From NCBI RefSeq assembly GCF_003570885.1, contig NZ_QXJC01000001.1:992001-1056000 (forward strand): a stretch of DNA of 64,000 nucleotides, given 5' to 3'. Both the position numbers and the translations under genes were made by a program. The notes beneath the pieces are model-generated. The model was not told the DNA's origin, made no database searches, and worked only from the letters and a program-made list of their open reading frames with translations. The stretch comes from Simplicispira hankyongi. Lineage in GTDB: Bacteria > Pseudomonadota > Gammaproteobacteria > Burkholderiales > Burkholderiaceae_C. This document shows positions 39,220 through 47,565 of the stretch, in pieces; position 1 is the stretch's first letter; each line of letters starts with the position of its first letter.

Positions 39220-40614
39220 GTGCACTCGCTGCACCGCCGTCCTGCATTGAGCACGCCAGACGAGCGCCGACTGCGCGCTTGGCCAAGCGCTGGCGCTGCC
39301 TGGATGGCCACGGCGCTGCTCGTTGCCGGTGTGCTGACGGCACTGCCTGGCTGGGCGCGTGAGCCGCATCGCGCCGCGCCGAAAAAGGCCGTCCACGCCC
39401 AGCGAACAGCGGCCAAAACCACGCGGACTGCAGTCCACAGACGCGCACCCATGGCGGCCGCAGCACCTGTCGCGGCTATCCCAAAAGCGGCTGCTGCAGG
39501 CCTTGCCGATCCAGCCGAAACGCGGCTGATTCGCGTGTACCGGCTGACAGCCCAGGGCCGTGCCGACGAAGCCTTGGCTCAGGCACAGAGCCTGGCGCGT
39601 GATTTTCCAAACTTCCAACTCGCGCAACTGGCGCTGGGCGATCTGCTGGCCGCGCGCGCGCGCCCGCTGGCGCAGTTTGGCGATGTGGCGGCGCCCGCGC
39701 CCGAAGCAGCAACGGCCTTGGCCGAACTGCGCCAGGAATCACGCCAGCGCGTGGCCGCCGAGCGCCTGCGCCCAGCGGCTGGCGCCATCCCAGCAGCTTT
39801 TATCGAAATCTCTGAACACACGCGCCATGCCATCGCCGTGGATGCCTCGCGCTCGCGCCTGTATTTGTTTGAAAACGGCAAGCAAGGCCTGCGTCTGGTG
39901 GCCGATTACTACGCATCGGTGGGCAAGCTCGGCACCGAAAAGGAGTTCGAGGGCGATCAGCGCACACCGCTGGGCGTGTACTACATCACCAGCCGACTCG
40001 ACGCCAAGCAGTTGGCCGACCTGTACGGCTCGGGCGCGCTGCCGCTGAACTACCCCAACGCACTGGACCAGCGCCGCGGCAAAACCGGCAGTGGCATCTG
40101 GCTGCACGGCACCCCCAGCGCCCAGTTTTCGCGCGCACCGCAAGCCACGGACGGCTGCGTGGCCATCGCCAACCCGGATCTGGAGCGCATCCTGAAAACC
40201 GTCGAGCCGCGTAGCACGCCGGTGGTGATCGCAAGGCAACTGCAATGGGTCACGCCACAGGGGGTTCTGGGCGAGCGCCAGGCATTCAACCAGGTGCTCG
40301 ACGCTTGGAGCAAGGCCAAATCCGAAGGCGACCTACAGCGCCTGCTGGGCTTTTACACCTATGATTTTCAGGGGATGCGCAGCCAATCGATCACCGAATG
40401 GCGCGCCACGCTGCAGGAAGACCTCCAGGCGCTGCGCGGCCGTACCCTGGTACTCAAGGACAAATCAGCGCTGCACTGGCAAGACAGCAGCGAGACCATG
40501 GTGGTCACCTTTGCCGAAATCCCCGCAGGCGCCCGCAGCGGCCCGGTCAAGCGCCAGTACTGGCGCCGCCTAGGCCAGCGCTGGCAAATATTTTTTGAAG
40601 GAGTGATCGGATGA
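39220..40614 (+). CDS. L,D-transpeptidase (YkuD) with NTF2-like domain
   Basis: Periplasmic peptidoglycan-crosslinking or lipoprotein-attaching enzyme. There is no ATG at the expected place. GTG 39220, TTG 39247 and ATG 39304 are in frame; GTG is chosen, giving 464 residues. A hydrophobic signal (WMATALLVAGVLTALPGWA) leads to a TPR-like region. The YkuD domain has IAVDASRSRLYLFENGKQGL, TPLGVYYI and HGTPSAQFSRAPQATDGCVA with catalytic His and Cys; the usual SHGC is TDGC. An NTF2-like C-terminus follows. It overlaps ppiA by 4 bases. Confidence 0.85.
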   Translation: MHSLHRRPALSTPDERRLRAWPSAGAAWMATALLVAGVLTALPGWAREPHRAAPKKAVHAQRTAAKTTRTAVHRRAPMAAAAPVAAIPKAAAAGLADPAETRLIRVYRLTAQGRADEALAQAQSLARDFPNFQLAQLALGDLLAARARPLAQFGDVAAPAPEAATALAELRQESRQRVAAERLRPAAGAIPAAFIEISEHTRHAIAVDASRSRLYLFENGKQGLRLVADYYASVGKLGTEKEFEGDQRTPLGVYYITSRLDAKQLADLYGSGALPLNYPNALDQRRGKTGSGIWLHGTPSAQFSRAPQATDGCVAIANPDLERILKTVEPRSTPVVIARQLQWVTPQGVLGERQAFNQVLDAWSKAKSEGDLQRLLGFYTYDFQGMRSQSITEWRATLQEDLQALRGRTLVLKDKSALHWQDSSETMVVTFAEIPAGARSGPVKRQYWRRLGQRWQIFFEGVIG

Positions 40615-41195
40615 TTTCTAGAAGAAATTTGGCTCTGGCGCTTAATGCGCTTGCGCTGACAGCTATGTTTTCCGTAGCGACACTGGCCTCTGCCGCAGAG
40701 GCCCCCAAGGTCAAGCTGACCACGTCCATGGGCGACATCGTGGTCCAACTCAGCCCCGACAAGGCGCCCAAGACGGTCGCCAACTTCCTGCAGTACGTAC
40801 GCGAGAAGCATTACGACGGCACCATCTTCCACCGCGTGATCGACGGCTTCATGATCCAGGGGGGAGGCTTCACGCCCGACATGGTGCAAAAACCCATGCA
40901 CGCCCCCATTCCCCTCGAAGCCTCGAATGGCCTCAAGAACGACAAATACACCATCGCCATGGCGCGCACCAGCGCGCCGGATTCAGCCACCGCGCAGTTC
41001 TTCATCAACGTGAACGACAACGCCATGCTCAACGCCCCCCAGCCCGACGGCCACGGCTATGCCGTGTTCGGCAAGGTCGTGGAAGGCCAAGAGGTGGTGG
41101 ACAAAATCAAGGCCGTCGCCGTCAGCAACAAGGGACCGTACCAAAACGTCCCCAACACACCCGTCACCATCCATTCGGCCACCGTGGTCCAGTAA
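40611..41195 (+). CDS. ppiA: Exported peptidyl-prolyl isomerase, cyclophilin type
   Basis: Periplasmic cyclophilin, 194 residues. The signal peptide (residues 1-28, cleavage after TLASA) has its hydrophobic core ALALNALALTAM encoded by a palindromic repeat. The mature domain has the cyclophilin motifs FHRVIDGFMIQGGG, MARTSAPDSATAQFFIN and [18 protein letters not shown]. The ATG overlaps the transpeptidase stop. Its downstream neighbour is the cytoplasmic paralogue ppiB, 12 bases away; the two are probably an old tandem duplication. Confidence 0.94.
   Translation: MISRRNLALALNALALTAMFSVATLASAAEAPKVKLTTSMGDIVVQLSPDKAPKTVANFLQYVREKHYDGTIFHRVIDGFMIQGGGFTPDMVQKPMHAPIPLEASNGLKNDKYTIAMARTSAPDSATAQFFINVNDNAMLNAPQPDGHGYAVFGKVVEGQEVVDKIKAVAVSNKGPYQNVPNTPVTIHSATVVQ
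40631..40666 (+). repeat. Palindromic element encoding the ppiA signal core
   Basis: GGCTCTGGCGCTTAATGCGC, then TTGCGCTGACAGCTAT, edged by AAATTT and GTTTTC. It matches the family consensus along its length and is read in the frame giving L-A-L-A-L-N-A-L-A-L-T-A-M. Confidence 0.75.
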
Positions 41196-41207
41196 GAAAG
41201 CACTCCC

Positions 41208-41714
41208 ATGAGCAACCCCCAAGTAGAACTCCACATTGCCGGCTACGGCGTCATCACCCTGGAGCTTGACCAGGACAAGGCGCCCAAATCGGTCGCCAAC
41301 TTCCTCTCCTACGTGAACAAGGGCCACTACGACAACACCATATTCCACCGCGTCATCCCCGGCTTCATGGTCCAGGGCGGTGGTTTTGCGCCTGGCATGG
41401 CGCAGAAGGACACCGACGCGGCCATCGAGAACGAAGCGCAGAACGGCCTGAAAAACGACAACTACACAGTGGCCATGGCGCGCACCAGCGACCCACACTC
41501 TGCCAGCTCGCAGTTTTTCATCAACGTGGCCGACAACGGTTTTCTGAACCACACCGCGCCTTCCGCCCAAGGCTGGGGCTACGCGGTGTTTGGCAAAGTG
41601 GTGGGCGGCAAAGACGTGGTCGACAAGATCAAGGCCGTGAAAACCGGGCGCAAGGGCTTCCATGACGACGTGCCCAAGGAAGATGTCGTCATCGAAAAAG
41701 CGGTCGCCCTCTGA
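41208..41714 (+). CDS. ppiB: Cytoplasmic peptidyl-prolyl isomerase, cyclophilin type
   Basis: A 168-residue cyclophilin without signal peptide. [56 protein letters not shown] and the [20 protein letters not shown] tail are typical PpiB features. It is co-directional with ppiA and lpxH in a compact cluster. Confidence 0.96.
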   Translation: MSNPQVELHIAGYGVITLELDQDKAPKSVANFLSYVNKGHYDNTIFHRVIPGFMVQGGGFAPGMAQKDTDAAIENEAQNGLKNDNYTVAMARTSDPHSASSQFFINVADNGFLNHTAPSAQGWGYAVFGKVVGGKDVVDKIKAVKTGRKGFHDDVPKEDVVIEKAVAL

Positions 41715-41735
41715 TCCGATTCACGCAGCACGCAC

Positions 41736-42515
41736 GTGAACACGGCCGTGCCCCAGGCAGTGGAGCTCATCGCTCCACCACACTGGCGCACGGTCGATTT
41801 TTTTTCCGACCTGCATTTGCAGGCCGCCGAACCTGCAACCCTCGCCTGCTTCGAGCGCTACCTGGCGGGCAGCCAGGCCGATGCGCTGTTCATCCTGGGC
41901 GATCTGTTCGAAGTCTGGGTGGGTGACGACGCTTGCGACGAAGCCGGCAGCTTCGAAGCGGCGCTGGCCGAGCGGCTCGCTGCTGCGGCGCAGCAACGCC
42001 CCGTGTACTTCATGCACGGCAACCGCGATTTTCTGGTCGGCACCTCTTTTTTCGAGCGCACCGGCGTCATCGGACTGGCCGACCCCGCTGTGCTCATCTT
42101 TGGCACGCAGCGCCTGCTGCTGAGCCATGGCGACCTGCTCTGCCTGGGCGATGTGGACTACCAGCGCTTTCGCCGCCTGGCACGCAGCAGCGCATGGCAG
42201 CAGGCTTTCCTGGCGCAGCCGCTCGCCGAGCGCCGCGCGCAGGCGCAGGCCATGCGCGCGCAGAGCGAGGCGCACAAGCAGGCCGGAGAAGCGTATGCCG
42301 ACGTCGACGGCCCGGCCGCACTCGCCTGGCTGCAAGCCGCGGGTGCGCACACCCTGGTGCACGGCCACACGCACCGCCCGGCCGAGCATGTGCTGGCACC
42401 CGGCTATCGGCGCGTGGTGCTGAGCGACTGGGATGCCACCGCCCGTCCGCCGCGCGCCGATGTGCTGCGGTTGACAGCCCGAGGACTGGAACGCATCCGC
42501 ATCGGCCCCATGTAG
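41736..42515 (+). CDS. lpxH: UDP-2,3-diacylglucosamine diphosphatase
   Basis: Lipid A pathway enzyme cleaving UDP-2,3-diacylglucosamine to lipid X at the inner-membrane face. The 259 residues from GTG 41736 show the calcineurin-like metal motifs: FFSDLHL (D-x-H), ILGDLFEVWVGDD, MHGNRD, LLSHGD and VHGHTHRPA. The following mtfA gene begins 5 bases after the stop. Confidence 0.95.
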   Translation: MNTAVPQAVELIAPPHWRTVDFFSDLHLQAAEPATLACFERYLAGSQADALFILGDLFEVWVGDDACDEAGSFEAALAERLAAAAQQRPVYFMHGNRDFLVGTSFFERTGVIGLADPAVLIFGTQRLLLSHGDLLCLGDVDYQRFRRLARSSAWQQAFLAQPLAERRAQAQAMRAQSEAHKQAGEAYADVDGPAALAWLQAAGAHTLVHGHTHRPAEHVLAPGYRRVVLSDWDATARPPRADVLRLTARGLERIRIGPM

Positions 42516-42520
42516 CGCGG

Positions 42521-43342
42521 ATGCACCCTCTCTGGAACCGCCTGCGCAGCCGCCTGCGCGCCACGCTCGCCCCGGTCCCTGACATCTCTGCCGAGCTGTG
42601 GCTGCAGACCCTGGCCCGCTACCCCTTTCTTGCCGCGCTGCCGCTCGCGCAGCAGGCCAAGCTGCGCGCCCTGGCGGCGCAGTTTCTGGACGGCAAAGAA
42701 TTTCACGGCGCGCACGGCCTGGAGGTGACCGACGCCATGGCCATCGACATTGCGGCGCAGGCCTGCCTGCCCCTGCTGCACTGGGGCGATCCGCATGAGG
42801 CGCTCGCCTGGTACGGCGACTTCGTCACCATCGTGGTGCACCCCGGCGAGGCCGTCGCGCGGCGCGAGAGCACGGACGCCGCGGGCGTGGTGCACCAATA
42901 CACCGAAGTGCTGGCGGGCGAAGCGATGGAGCGCGGCCCGGTGATGCTCAGTTGGCGCCATGTGGCCGAAGCTGGTGCCAGCGCAAGCCATGGCAGCAAC
43001 GTGGTGGTGCACGAATTCGTCCACAAGATCGACATGCAAAACGGCCACGCCAACGGCTGCCCGCCGCTGCCACGCGGCCTGCTGGGCACGCGTGGCCGGC
43101 GCGCGGCGCTGGCCGCCTGGCAGGCCATCTGGAAACCGGCCTACGCCGATTTCCGCGAAACGGTCATCAAGGCCGAGCGCTTCGGCACCGAGCGGCCCTG
43201 GCTCGATGCCTACGGCGCCACCGCGCCGGCAGAGTTCTTTGCCGTGGCCTGCGAGGCCTATTTCGTGAACCGCGAACGCTTTGCGCTGGAATTTCCGTCG
43301 CTCCTGCCGGCGCTGGACGGGTTCTTCAAACGCCCGACGTGA
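42521..43342 (+). CDS. mtfA: MtfA-type zinc peptidase (M90)
   Basis: Mlc titration factor family peptidase of 273 residues. The zinc motif HEFVHKID (about 166-173) is HExxH-type, with the distant ligand region FFAVACEAYFVNRERF. YHEVLAGEA-type YTEVLAGEAMERGPVMLSW is the family's conserved substrate-side segment. In E. coli MtfA inactivates Mlc, a glucose-PTS repressor; no Mlc or PTS gene is visible here, so the local target is unknown. Confidence 0.92.
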   Translation: MHPLWNRLRSRLRATLAPVPDISAELWLQTLARYPFLAALPLAQQAKLRALAAQFLDGKEFHGAHGLEVTDAMAIDIAAQACLPLLHWGDPHEALAWYGDFVTIVVHPGEAVARRESTDAAGVVHQYTEVLAGEAMERGPVMLSWRHVAEAGASASHGSNVVVHEFVHKIDMQNGHANGCPPLPRGLLGTRGRRAALAAWQAIWKPAYADFRETVIKAERFGTERPWLDAYGATAPAEFFAVACEAYFVNRERFALEFPSLLPALDGFFKRPT

Positions 43343-43378
43343 TACCGGGCCTTGGCTGCCCACCTTCCGCCAGCAGGG

Positions 43379-44272
43379 TCAAGGCTTGGCCTTGGCCACC
43401 ACCCCTGTCGCCACCAGCGCCCGCAGCGCCTTGAGCCGCGCCTTCAACCGGCGCTCGTTGACCAGCCCTACGCGCACCATGATCTTTTGCCCGCTCGACA
43501 AGGCCTGCAGTTGCGGGTCGGCAAACTCGTAGCGCACCCAGGGGCGGGTCGAACTCCATTCGCCCTTCACTTCGGTGAGTTGCACGCGTACCGGCTCTGC
43601 AGGCTCCGGCGCCGCAAGCAAATGGTCGATGACGGCCACCACCCGATCGTTGAAGTAGCGGCCCGGGTAGCCGAGCTCTTCGTAGGCCTGCTGGAACAGC
43701 GGGTACAGGCGGGCATACAGCGCCACGGCGCGCGGCAAGTCCACGCCCTCGATCCACTGCACCACCGCGCTGTAGCGGGCGGCGTTGTCAAGCGCGATGC
43801 GCGCGCCCTCCCCTTCACCCTGGACCGTGAAGCGCCCCGGCGCAGGCTGCACCGGCCACATGCCCGCCGGAGCATGCGCGCGCGCCAGGTTGTCCACCGT
43901 GGCGACGACGCGGCGCACCAGGCCGTCGACTTGCAGGAAGCTCGCCACCTGGCGCTGGCCCAGCAGTTCGGTGATGGCCTGCGCGACATAGTCATCGGCC
44001 CCCGCCAGGGCCGGCAGCGCGGCATCGGGCGGGGCCAGTGCCTCCACCAAATTTTGCGGACCCGAGGCCGGCGTGGCTGCGGGTGCCGCCACCGGTGCCG
44101 TGGTGGGCGGCGCCGCGCTGATGGCGGCGGGCGGCGGTGCGGGCTGCGCCCGGTTCTGCCACCACCACCAGCCACCTCCTGCCGCAAGCAGCACCAGCAG
44201 TGCGGCAACGACCAGACCCCACGGCGAACGCTCCTGGGGGGGATTCAAAGTGCTTCGTTCCTGACCGGGCAT
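43379..44272 (-). CDS. DUF3014 membrane-anchored protein
   Basis: A 297-residue protein with one N-terminal transmembrane helix (LVVAALLVLLAAGGGWWWW) and an Ala/Pro linker. A periplasmic DUF3014 domain follows: LVRRVVATVDNLARAHAP, YARLYPLFQQAYEELGYPGRYFN and WVRYEFADPQLQALSSGQKIM. The function is unknown. ATG 44272 is preferred over the GTG 3 codons upstream. It is convergent with mtfA. Confidence 0.88.
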   Translation of the reverse strand: MPGQERSTLNPPQERSPWGLVVAALLVLLAAGGGWWWWQNRAQPAPPPAAISAAPPTTAPVAAPAATPASGPQNLVEALAPPDAALPALAGADDYVAQAITELLGQRQVASFLQVDGLVRRVVATVDNLARAHAPAGMWPVQPAPGRFTVQGEGEGARIALDNAARYSAVVQWIEGVDLPRAVALYARLYPLFQQAYEELGYPGRYFNDRVVAVIDHLLAAPEPAEPVRVQLTEVKGEWSSTRPWVRYEFADPQLQALSSGQKIMVRVGLVNERRLKARLKALRALVATGVVAKAKP

Positions 44273-44414
44273 AGGGCACACTTCCTTTTCGCATAGCTTA
44301 GGGCAATGCCGAACAAGTCTCTTGGAAGGGTCACGCCGGTCGAAGTTCGCAAGCCGACCGCCGCCAAGATACCGCCATCCTGCAGCCCTAACCTTACCGC
44401 CTTCGCCACCGGTT

Positions 44415-44525
44415 GCGCACGCCGAAGACCCCGCGCAGCGCGCGCATAGCCGGTGGCGGCGATCACCGGGCCGTCGGTGGTGGCAAGCTGCTGCATCAGC
44501 CAGGGTACGCCGCGCACAGCCTCGC
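44415..44525 (-). pseudogene. Remnant of AceE/E1 C-terminus
   Basis: The minus strand encodes GVPWLMQQLATTDGPVIAAT followed by GYARA, nearly the same as GVPWLTQQLAATSGPVIAAT and DYVRA near the C-terminus of the intact E1 gene at 47566-50223. Similarity fades on both sides and neither the start nor the end of an E1 is present. It has the same orientation as the intact gene, about 3.2 kb away, with the TRAP genes between them. Confidence 0.7.
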
Positions 44526-44635
44526 GCCCGGTTGGCCGCACAACAAAATTGTTCTATTCTGTTAGCATGATCCGCTTGTATTCGGGCGCACCTACGCCGA
44601 ATATTGCAAACACATTGGCCCGCAAAGGAACCCGC

Positions 44636-45619
44636 ATGAACTCACTCCCACGCACTTTGGCAGGGCTAACCTGCGCACTCGGACTGGCATGGAGCGCGGC
44701 CGCTGCGGCCGCGCCCGTGCAGGTGAACATCGGCATCGTCACCGCCCCGGCGTTCGTGCACACCCTGTCGGCGGAAAAGTTCAAGGAAGTGCTCGACAAG
44801 GCCTTGCCTGGCAAGTACGACGTGGTCATCCACAATTCCGGCGCACTGGGCAGCGAGACCCAGGTGCTGCAGCAACTGCAATTGGGTACCGTGCAGATGT
44901 GCGTGTGCACCACCGGCCCGGTCGAGGCCTTTGTGCCTGAGATCAAGGCCATCGAGATGCCGTTTCTTTTCAGCTCGTACGAGCAGACCGACAAGGTGCT
45001 CGACGGCCCCATCGGCCAGGATCTGCTCAAGCGCTTTGGCAAGGCCGGTCTGGTCGGCATGCACTTTGAAGACAACGGTTTCCGCAATCTCACCAATTCC
45101 AAGCACGCCATCCGCGAGCCCGCCGATGTCAAGGGCATGAAGATCCGCACCATGGAGTCACCGACGCACCTGGCGATCTGGCGCGACATCGGCGCCAACC
45201 CAACGCCCATGGCATGGCCGATCACGACCCAGTTGCAGCAGGGCGTGCTCGATGGACAAGAGAATCCGATCTCCGTCATTTCAGCGGCCAAGCTCAACGA
45301 AGTGGGGCAAAAGTACCTGACGCTGACCCGCCACGTGTATTCGGCGCTCGTCTTCGTCGGTAGCAAGCCCTTCTTCGACAAGCTGCCGCCCGCCGATCAG
45401 CAAGCCTTCATGACGGCAGCGGCGCAGGCCTCGGCGTTCGGCCGCAACCACGTGCGCAGCAACGAAGCCGCGCAACTCGCGGCGCTGGAGAAGGCGGGCG
45501 TGCAAGTCGTGACGAACCCGGATCTGGCAGCCTTCCGTGCCAAGACCGAGCCGGTCTACGCATCGCTCACCGGCGATACGAAAAAGATCGTCGAAGAGAT
45601 CCGCAAGAGCGAAAAATAA
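44636..45619 (+). CDS. dctP: TRAP transporter substrate-binding protein DctP
   Basis: Periplasmic solute receptor of a tripartite ATP-independent importer, 327 residues. The signal peptide ends AAAAA-PVQV. Conserved features include HNSGALGSETQVLQQLQLG, the MKIRTMESPTHLAIWRDIGANPTPM ligand-arginine segment and QQGVLDGQENPISVI. Ligands of this family are carboxylates bound by that arginine. AAAGGA lies 8 bases before the ATG. It heads a dctPQM operon beside a 2-oxobutyrate-forming pathway, so a 2-oxo or related acid is possible. Confidence 0.93.
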   Translation: MNSLPRTLAGLTCALGLAWSAAAAAAPVQVNIGIVTAPAFVHTLSAEKFKEVLDKALPGKYDVVIHNSGALGSETQVLQQLQLGTVQMCVCTTGPVEAFVPEIKAIEMPFLFSSYEQTDKVLDGPIGQDLLKRFGKAGLVGMHFEDNGFRNLTNSKHAIREPADVKGMKIRTMESPTHLAIWRDIGANPTPMAWPITTQLQQGVLDGQENPISVISAAKLNEVGQKYLTLTRHVYSALVFVGSKPFFDKLPPADQQAFMTAAAQASAFGRNHVRSNEAAQLAALEKAGVQVVTNPDLAAFRAKTEPVYASLTGDTKKIVEEIRKSEK

Positions 45620-45700
45620 AAATCCATTGACGGCTGGTCGGGGACCGCGGTGGCGACGCGCGGCCCCTGCTTCTGCCTTGCCGCGCCTGACCTCATCGAT

Positions 45701-46183
45701 ATGACCCTGCACCACCGTTTGCTGGCGTTCAGCGACCGCGTCAACGACCTGGTCGAGCAATTGCTTCTGGTCATAGGAGTGGCCTTTTCGCTGATCCTGT
45801 TTGTCCAGGTGCTGGCACGCTACCTGGACCACTCGCTGAGCTGGTCCGAAGAGATCGGGCGCTACCTGCTGGTCGCCACCACCTTCCTGGGCGCCACCGT
45901 CGCCTACAAGCGGGCGGACTTCATCGGCCTGGCCGGCTTCGGCGCCAGATTCGGCCGCCTGGTCGAGCGCATCATCGTGCGCGGGTTGCAGCTGCTGACG
46001 CTGGCGTGCTTCGGTTTCATCACCTGGTTCGGCGTGGGCTATACGCTCAAGGCCTGGGACCAGACCTCGAGCGCGGTGCAGATGCCCATGTCGCTGCCGA
46101 TCGCCGTGCTGCCCTTGTCGGCGCTCATCTTCCTGCTGCACGTTCTCGTTGACCTGACCCGGCCTGTGGTCCCCGCAGCATGA
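45701..46183 (+). CDS. dctQ: TRAP transporter small permease DctQ
   Basis: A 160-residue inner-membrane protein with four predicted membrane helices. VQVLARYLDHSLSWSEEIGRYLLVATTFLGA is the DctQ signature region. It overlaps the start of the large permease by 4 bases. Its start is 81 bases after the receptor gene. Confidence 0.9.
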   Translation: MTLHHRLLAFSDRVNDLVEQLLLVIGVAFSLILFVQVLARYLDHSLSWSEEIGRYLLVATTFLGATVAYKRADFIGLAGFGARFGRLVERIIVRGLQLLTLACFGFITWFGVGYTLKAWDQTSSAVQMPMSLPIAVLPLSALIFLLHVLVDLTRPVVPAA

Positions 46184-47484
46184 TCATCGTCCTGTTGTTC
46201 GCGCTGATGTTCGTGCTGATGGCACTGGGCTTGCCCATTGCGCTCGCCATCGGCCTGCCGGCCATTGGCCTGATCGTCTCGCCCGGCGTTTTCCCCGACA
46301 CGGTCACCCTTTCCGCGCTGGGGCAGACGGTCGTGCAGCAGCTTTTCTCGGGGGTCGACTCGTTCGACTTGCTGGCCGTGCCGCTGTTCATGATTGCCGG
46401 CTCGATCATGGAGGTGGGCGGCATCTCGCGCCGCCTGATCGACTTCTGCGACAGCCTGGTCGGCTGGGCCCCAGGCGGGCTGGCGGCGGCAGCCATTGGC
46501 GCTTCGATGATCATCGCCGGCATCTCCGGCTCGGCCGCTGCCGACACGGCGGCGATCGGTGCGGTGGTGATCCCGACCATGATTCGCCAGGGCTATCCGC
46601 CCGCCTTCGCCGCTGCCGTGGTGGCGGCCGGTGGCGCCATCGGCATCATCATCCCGCCGTCGATCCCGATGATTTTGTTCGGCTTCATGACCAACATCTC
46701 GACCTCGCAACTGTTCGCCGGCGGCTTGCTGGTGGGCCTGCTGATGGGCCTGTCGTTCATGGCCGTGGCGATTTTCATTTCATGGCGCAGAGGCTATGGC
46801 GAGCGCGTAGCCTTCACCTGGAAGCGGGTGGCCAGCACAGGCCGTGCAGCCCTGTGGTCGATGGGTGCGCCGGTGATCGTTTTGGGCGGCATTCTGGGCG
46901 GCATCGTCACGGTGACCGAAGGCGCGGCGCTGGCCGTGTTCTACGCGCTGCTGGTCGGCACCGTCATCAACCGCGAACTGGCCTGGCGCGACCTGCCGCA
47001 GTTGATCGTGCGCTCACAGGTGGTGGCCGGCGGCATCTTGTTCATCATCGCGATGGCCAAGGTCTTTGGCTGGCTGTTGACCATGCAGCAGGGCGCGCAA
47101 TTGCTCGACGTCTTCGTGAATTCGATGTCGCTGCCGCCGGTCGGCCTGCTGCTGCTGGTGCTGGGGCTGCTGCTGGTCGTCGGCTGCGTGATGGAGACCA
47201 CCGCCGCGCTGCTGCTGGTGGTGCCGGTGCTGGCCCTGCTGACGCCGCAGATGCAGATCGACCCGGTGCAGTTCGGCGTGCTGGTGGTGACCAACCTTGC
47301 CATCGGCATGCTCACACCGCCGGTGGGTATCTGCCTGTTCGTGAGCTGCGGCATCGCCGACGTGACGCTGGGCCGGATCTCGCGGGCGGTGATGCCGCTG
47401 GTGGCCGTCGCCCTGCTGGACCTGCTGATCGCCGCACTGTGGTCGCCACTGACGATGTGGCTGCCAACCTTGTTGTACCGCTGA
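46180..47484 (+). CDS. dctM: TRAP transporter large permease DctM
   Basis: A 434-residue permease with about 12 hydrophobic segments, the ion-coupled transport subunit. GVDSFDLLAVPLFMIAGSIM, GGLAAAAIGASMIIAGISGSAAAD and the later GMLTPPVGICLFV are family landmarks. It terminates against a palindromic element that separates it from the convergent E1 gene. Confidence 0.95.
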   Translation: MIIVLLFALMFVLMALGLPIALAIGLPAIGLIVSPGVFPDTVTLSALGQTVVQQLFSGVDSFDLLAVPLFMIAGSIMEVGGISRRLIDFCDSLVGWAPGGLAAAAIGASMIIAGISGSAAADTAAIGAVVIPTMIRQGYPPAFAAAVVAAGGAIGIIIPPSIPMILFGFMTNISTSQLFAGGLLVGLLMGLSFMAVAIFISWRRGYGERVAFTWKRVASTGRAALWSMGAPVIVLGGILGGIVTVTEGAALAVFYALLVGTVINRELAWRDLPQLIVRSQVVAGGILFIIAMAKVFGWLLTMQQGAQLLDVFVNSMSLPPVGLLLLVLGLLLVVGCVMETTAALLLVVPVLALLTPQMQIDPVQFGVLVVTNLAIGMLTPPVGICLFVSCGIADVTLGRISRAVMPLVAVALLDLLIAALWSPLTMWLPTLLYR

Positions 47485-47505
47485 CGCCGCCACTCACCCT
47501 TTTTT

Positions 47506-47543
47506 GATAGCAGCTTGCGCATACTGCGCAAGCGCTGGCGGCC
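47506..47543 (-). repeat. Palindromic AGCGCT element between convergent genes
   Basis: On the minus strand: GGCCGCCAGCGCTTGCGCAG, then TATGCGCAAGCTGCTATC, with a T6 run at its outer edge. It lies between dctM and the E1 gene and could be a bidirectional terminator. Confidence 0.78.
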
Positions 47544-47565
47544 AGTTTCGCTATGGGCTCGATGG

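Noticed and set aside
44245-44541. A 98-codon minus-strand frame as a real gene
   Set aside because: Its middle is a clear E1 fragment and the ends are unrelated; it is treated as a pseudogene remnant.
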